Part shown: one piece after another, positions 61,294-64,000 of the stretch | Numbering within the stretch: position 1 is the stretch's first letter | Layout: every line of letters starts with the position of its first letter | Assembly: GCA_025677835.1 (NCBI GenBank) | Contig: JAIXMR010000015.1 | Span: 186,001 to 250,000, forward strand | Direction: 5' to 3' | Source of the DNA: Sporodiniella umbellata | Taxonomy: Eukaryota > Mucoromycota > Mucoromycetes > Mucorales > Rhizopodaceae | Length of the DNA: 64,000 nt | Translations under genes and position numbers: made by a program | The notes under the pieces: model-generated | What the model was told of the DNA's origin: nothing | What the model saw: only the letters and a program-made list of their open reading frames with translations | Database searches by the model: none

Positions 61294-63742
61294 ATGACTC
61301 AAGTTGTTAAGATTGAGGTAAGTCGTAAGAGATTAATCGTAAGCTCATGTTGTTTTTTTTTTTACGAAAACACAAAAAGAAACCTACTTCAAAAGATAAT
61401 TATCTCCATGCTATCAAATACACAATGGAACCTACAGAGCTTATAAAGCATCTGGAAATGATTGTAGGAGGCATTAAAAAAAAACATGGTTCTTCTTTTC
61501 TGGTCAAACCTAGTCCATCCAGTCAGTCTACAGGCCTTCGCTGGACTTGGGACGCCTTTGTCAACAATATAAAGTCTGTTTTGAATATCACACCAAACAA
61601 TACTGCCGCTGTTAAAGAAGCGTCCAGTCTACCTGTAAAACAGCAGCTTTATTTGTTGAATTCAATTTCTGAACAGTAAGGTTTCAAAGCGATAGTTATC
61701 CGGCTACTGAAATGCTTTTACCTTTAGACTGCTTAGCAAAAGATCCCCAGTCAACGACAGAAACAACACATTTGAAACTGTCATGAATATTCTAGGTGGT
61801 TTGACCCCCGAATACCAAGCTCTGATTAGCGTGATTTCCCAACCTTTACTTAACTCGTTTCATGTAATCATTTACCAGCCAAAACTAACCCGAGACTTAC
61901 TATTAGACTCTTTAGGATGACTTTCGTAAGCCGTTCGTTAACTATGTAGGACATCAATACCGTACGGCCGATGGCTCACAAAACAGCTTGATACTACCTG
62001 ATGTGGTAAGCACGACTATGATTTTTTTTTTTTTTTTGGTAGTTGGCGTCTTACATACCTTTAGGGGAAAGCAGGCTCTTATTATGCCAAAACGGTTCGA
62101 AGCTCAGCTGAGGTTAATACTAATCTACCTTCAGCACAAACCATCTTTGACCGATTATTGAAACGACGCGAAGGAGATTTCACGCCCCACAAGTCAGGAA
62201 TCAACATGTTGTTGTTTTACTTAGCCATTATCATTACCCATGACCTATTTTACACGGACTCTAAGGACCCCCAACGTAATTTGACCACGAGTTATGCCGA
62301 TCTGTAAGTGACCGTCATTTGATATCTATAAACTCATTTTTTTCTTGTTTGGGAAAAAGCTCTGTGCTCTATGGCAAGAATCGAGAAGAACAGGAGTCTG
62401 TAAGACAGATGAAGCACGGATTGCTTAAGCCAGACCAATGGTTTGATAGGCGTCTAGTTATTCAACCTCGTGGTGTATCTGCGCTTATGGTTGTCTTTTC
62501 TCGTAACCACAACTATATTGCGCGTACCCTTTTGGAAAAGAACGAGAATGGGATGTTCAGCTTTGGTCCAGGCTTGGGGCTAGCAGATGAGGCAGAACAA
62601 GACGAGAAACTATTTCAGACAGCTCGTTTGGTTAACAACGGATGCTATGCAAATGTGATTCTGCATGACTATTTACGTACCATCCTCGGTACTCAGGTCA
62701 ATTCTAACTTTGTGTTGGATCCCCTGGCCAACGCTGAAATGCCACTCTACGGAAATGCGATATCAATTGAATTCAACGTAATCTATCGATGGCATGCTGG
62801 TATTGGAAAGCACGATTCAGATTGGTTGCAAGAAGTCATGACCGTACTGATGAAAGAAGGCCGCCAAAAGCAGCCTGATGTGCCAAAGGATGAAATTGAT
62901 CGGAGCTATTTCGATGTGATCACCAAAAAATTTGTGGAGCATTTTGTACATGCTACACCTGAGGAGTTGCAATTAGGTAACCCCATCGCCACTATGCATC
63001 GACAAGGGTCAGGTCAATTTTTGGATAAAGATATATTGGGTGCTTTAAAAGAAGGTTACTATCAACAGGCCTCAGAAGTTGGGTAAGTCACCCTCTCCTC
63101 TCTCTTTCTCTCTCTCTTCTTTTTTTTTTTGGTGCGACTAATTTTTTTTTTTTTCGGTACAGAAATGGGCTAAATACACCTGCCGCTTTAGAACATGTTG
63201 AGATTGCTGGTATCAATCATGCACGCAAACTAGGTGTGTGCACAATGAACGAGTTTAGAAAGAGCTTTAATCTGGTGACATTGGATACCTGGGAGGATTT
63301 TTCAGAAAAAAAGGAGGTACAAGAGGCCCTGAAAGAACTTTATGGTACACCAGATAGTGTAGAGCTTTATACAGGCTTAATGGTAGAACGTGTTAAAGAG
63401 ACTGGTTTACGTCTACCTTATACTATGAGTCGTGCTATCTTGAGTGATGCCACTAACCTATTAAGAAACGGTAATAAGAGTCATGCTTTTTTATATATCC
63501 CAGTATTTGGTCGCTGATTTTTTTTGAACATATATATATATATAGACCGTATCCTTGCTACTGAGCTTACCCCTCAAAACCTTACCAACTGGGGCTATCA
63601 CTACATGAAAGGAAACCCTAAAGATATGGATCGTGTTTTGCCTGGTATGTTAGTGCGTCTATTTCCAGATAGCGATCAAACATCCATTGGATTTACACCC
63701 GAGGAATTAGAAACCCTATTCAAAGTACCTGAGAGACAATAA
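61294..63742 (+). CDS. Fatty-acid heme dioxygenase (Ppo/linoleate diol synthase type) without P450 domain
   Basis: Eight exons: 61294-61317, 61380-61675, 61728-61863, 61916-62005, 62065-62303, 62360-63082, 63163-63470 and 63546-63742, giving 670 residues. The animal-type heme-peroxidase domain fills the protein. The distal His is His241 in IIITHDLF. FSRNHNYIARTLLEKNENGMF is conserved. The YRWH motif (404-407) supplies the radical Tyr and proximal His407. Fungal Ppo enzymes use it to oxygenate linoleate to hydroperoxides that act as sporulation signals. Those enzymes carry a C-terminal P450 isomerase of about 400 residues; here the protein stops and the next gene lies 115 bp away on the other strand. 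Confidence 0.93.
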
Positions 63743-63857
63743 TCTATATTACCATAATGTGTCATACTTTTATTATATTTATGAATAAATACAAAACCAA
63801 TAATTTACAAAAAAGAAAAAGGAAATAAAGAAAGCATATACATAAAAGAGTTTTTTT

Positions 63858-64000
63858 TTAAGGGTTGATCTGAACTTGCTCATAGGCAGGCAATCTAGAC
63901 CTTTCATACATCGGTAAACTTTCTTCGTAGTCAATGACATCTAAGAAGCGAGGGGTGGGTAAAGAGGGTCGAGGGTCAGGTTGAGAAGCGAAAGCGGGTT
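63858..64000 (-). CDS. C-terminal 46 codons of an unidentified Pro/Tyr-rich protein (partial)
   Basis: The frame is open from the window edge to the TAA at 63858-63860. The tail reads PDPRPSLPTPRFLDVIDYEE and then SLPMYERSRLPAYEQVQINP. The two LP-x-YE motifs resemble tails of fungal membrane adaptors that bind ubiquitin ligases through PY-like motifs. With so little sequence no family can be named. It converges on the dioxygenase gene at 115 bp. Confidence 0.6.
   Translation of the reverse strand, partial: PAFASQPDPRPSLPTPRFLDVIDYEESLPMYERSRLPAYEQVQINP

Overview
The window is nuclear DNA from a filamentous fungus, most likely an early-diverging one (Mucoromycota, probably Mucorales-like). 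The reasons are short GT-AG introns (about 43-75 bp) with T-rich tails, AT-rich spacers full of long A or T tracts, and fungal proteins throughout. One of these is a beta-type topoisomerase III, which yeasts lack. I rebuilt exon-intron structures by hand from splice signals, reading frame and family conservation; every multi-exon model closes in frame. I recognised no rRNA, tRNA, CRISPR array or transposon.

Positions 1-17434 (minus strand) hold the 5' 5656 codons of one giant gene that runs off the left edge. It encodes about ten ricin-B-like beta-trefoil domains, then about eighteen alpha-helical repeats broken up by Ala/Gly-rich hydrophobic segments, then the beginning of a haloacid-dehalogenase-like (HAD) domain. 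This is the most unusual object in the window. A 3.5-kb spacer separates it from DNM1.

Positions 20971-45000 are a dense housekeeping block. In order: DNM1 mitochondrial fission dynamin (+), a two-finger C2H2 protein (+), TOP3B (-), tubulin cofactor A (-), the complex I assembly factor CIA30/NDUFAF1 (-), divergent from a TORC2 Bit61/HbrB-family subunit (+), a secreted GH18 chitinase with three chitin-binding modules (-), NOM1/SGD1 (-), ribosomal stalk protein P2 (-), a SWIRM-domain protein (-) and adenylosuccinate synthetase (-).

Positions 45314-64000 are looser, with kilobase spacers. They carry a pepsin-type aspartic protease (+), V-ATPase subunit D (+), a single-pass cell-surface protein (-), a four-helix membrane protein with an MG/CCCC N-terminus (+), a small acidic protein (+), a probable pseudokinase (+), a coiled-coil protein (-), a stand-alone fatty-acid dioxygenase of the heme-peroxidase/Ppo type (+) and the 3' end of one more gene (-).

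The genes do not form a pathway cluster. The only clear regulatory coupling seen is the 127-bp shared upstream region of CIA30 and the TORC2 subunit.
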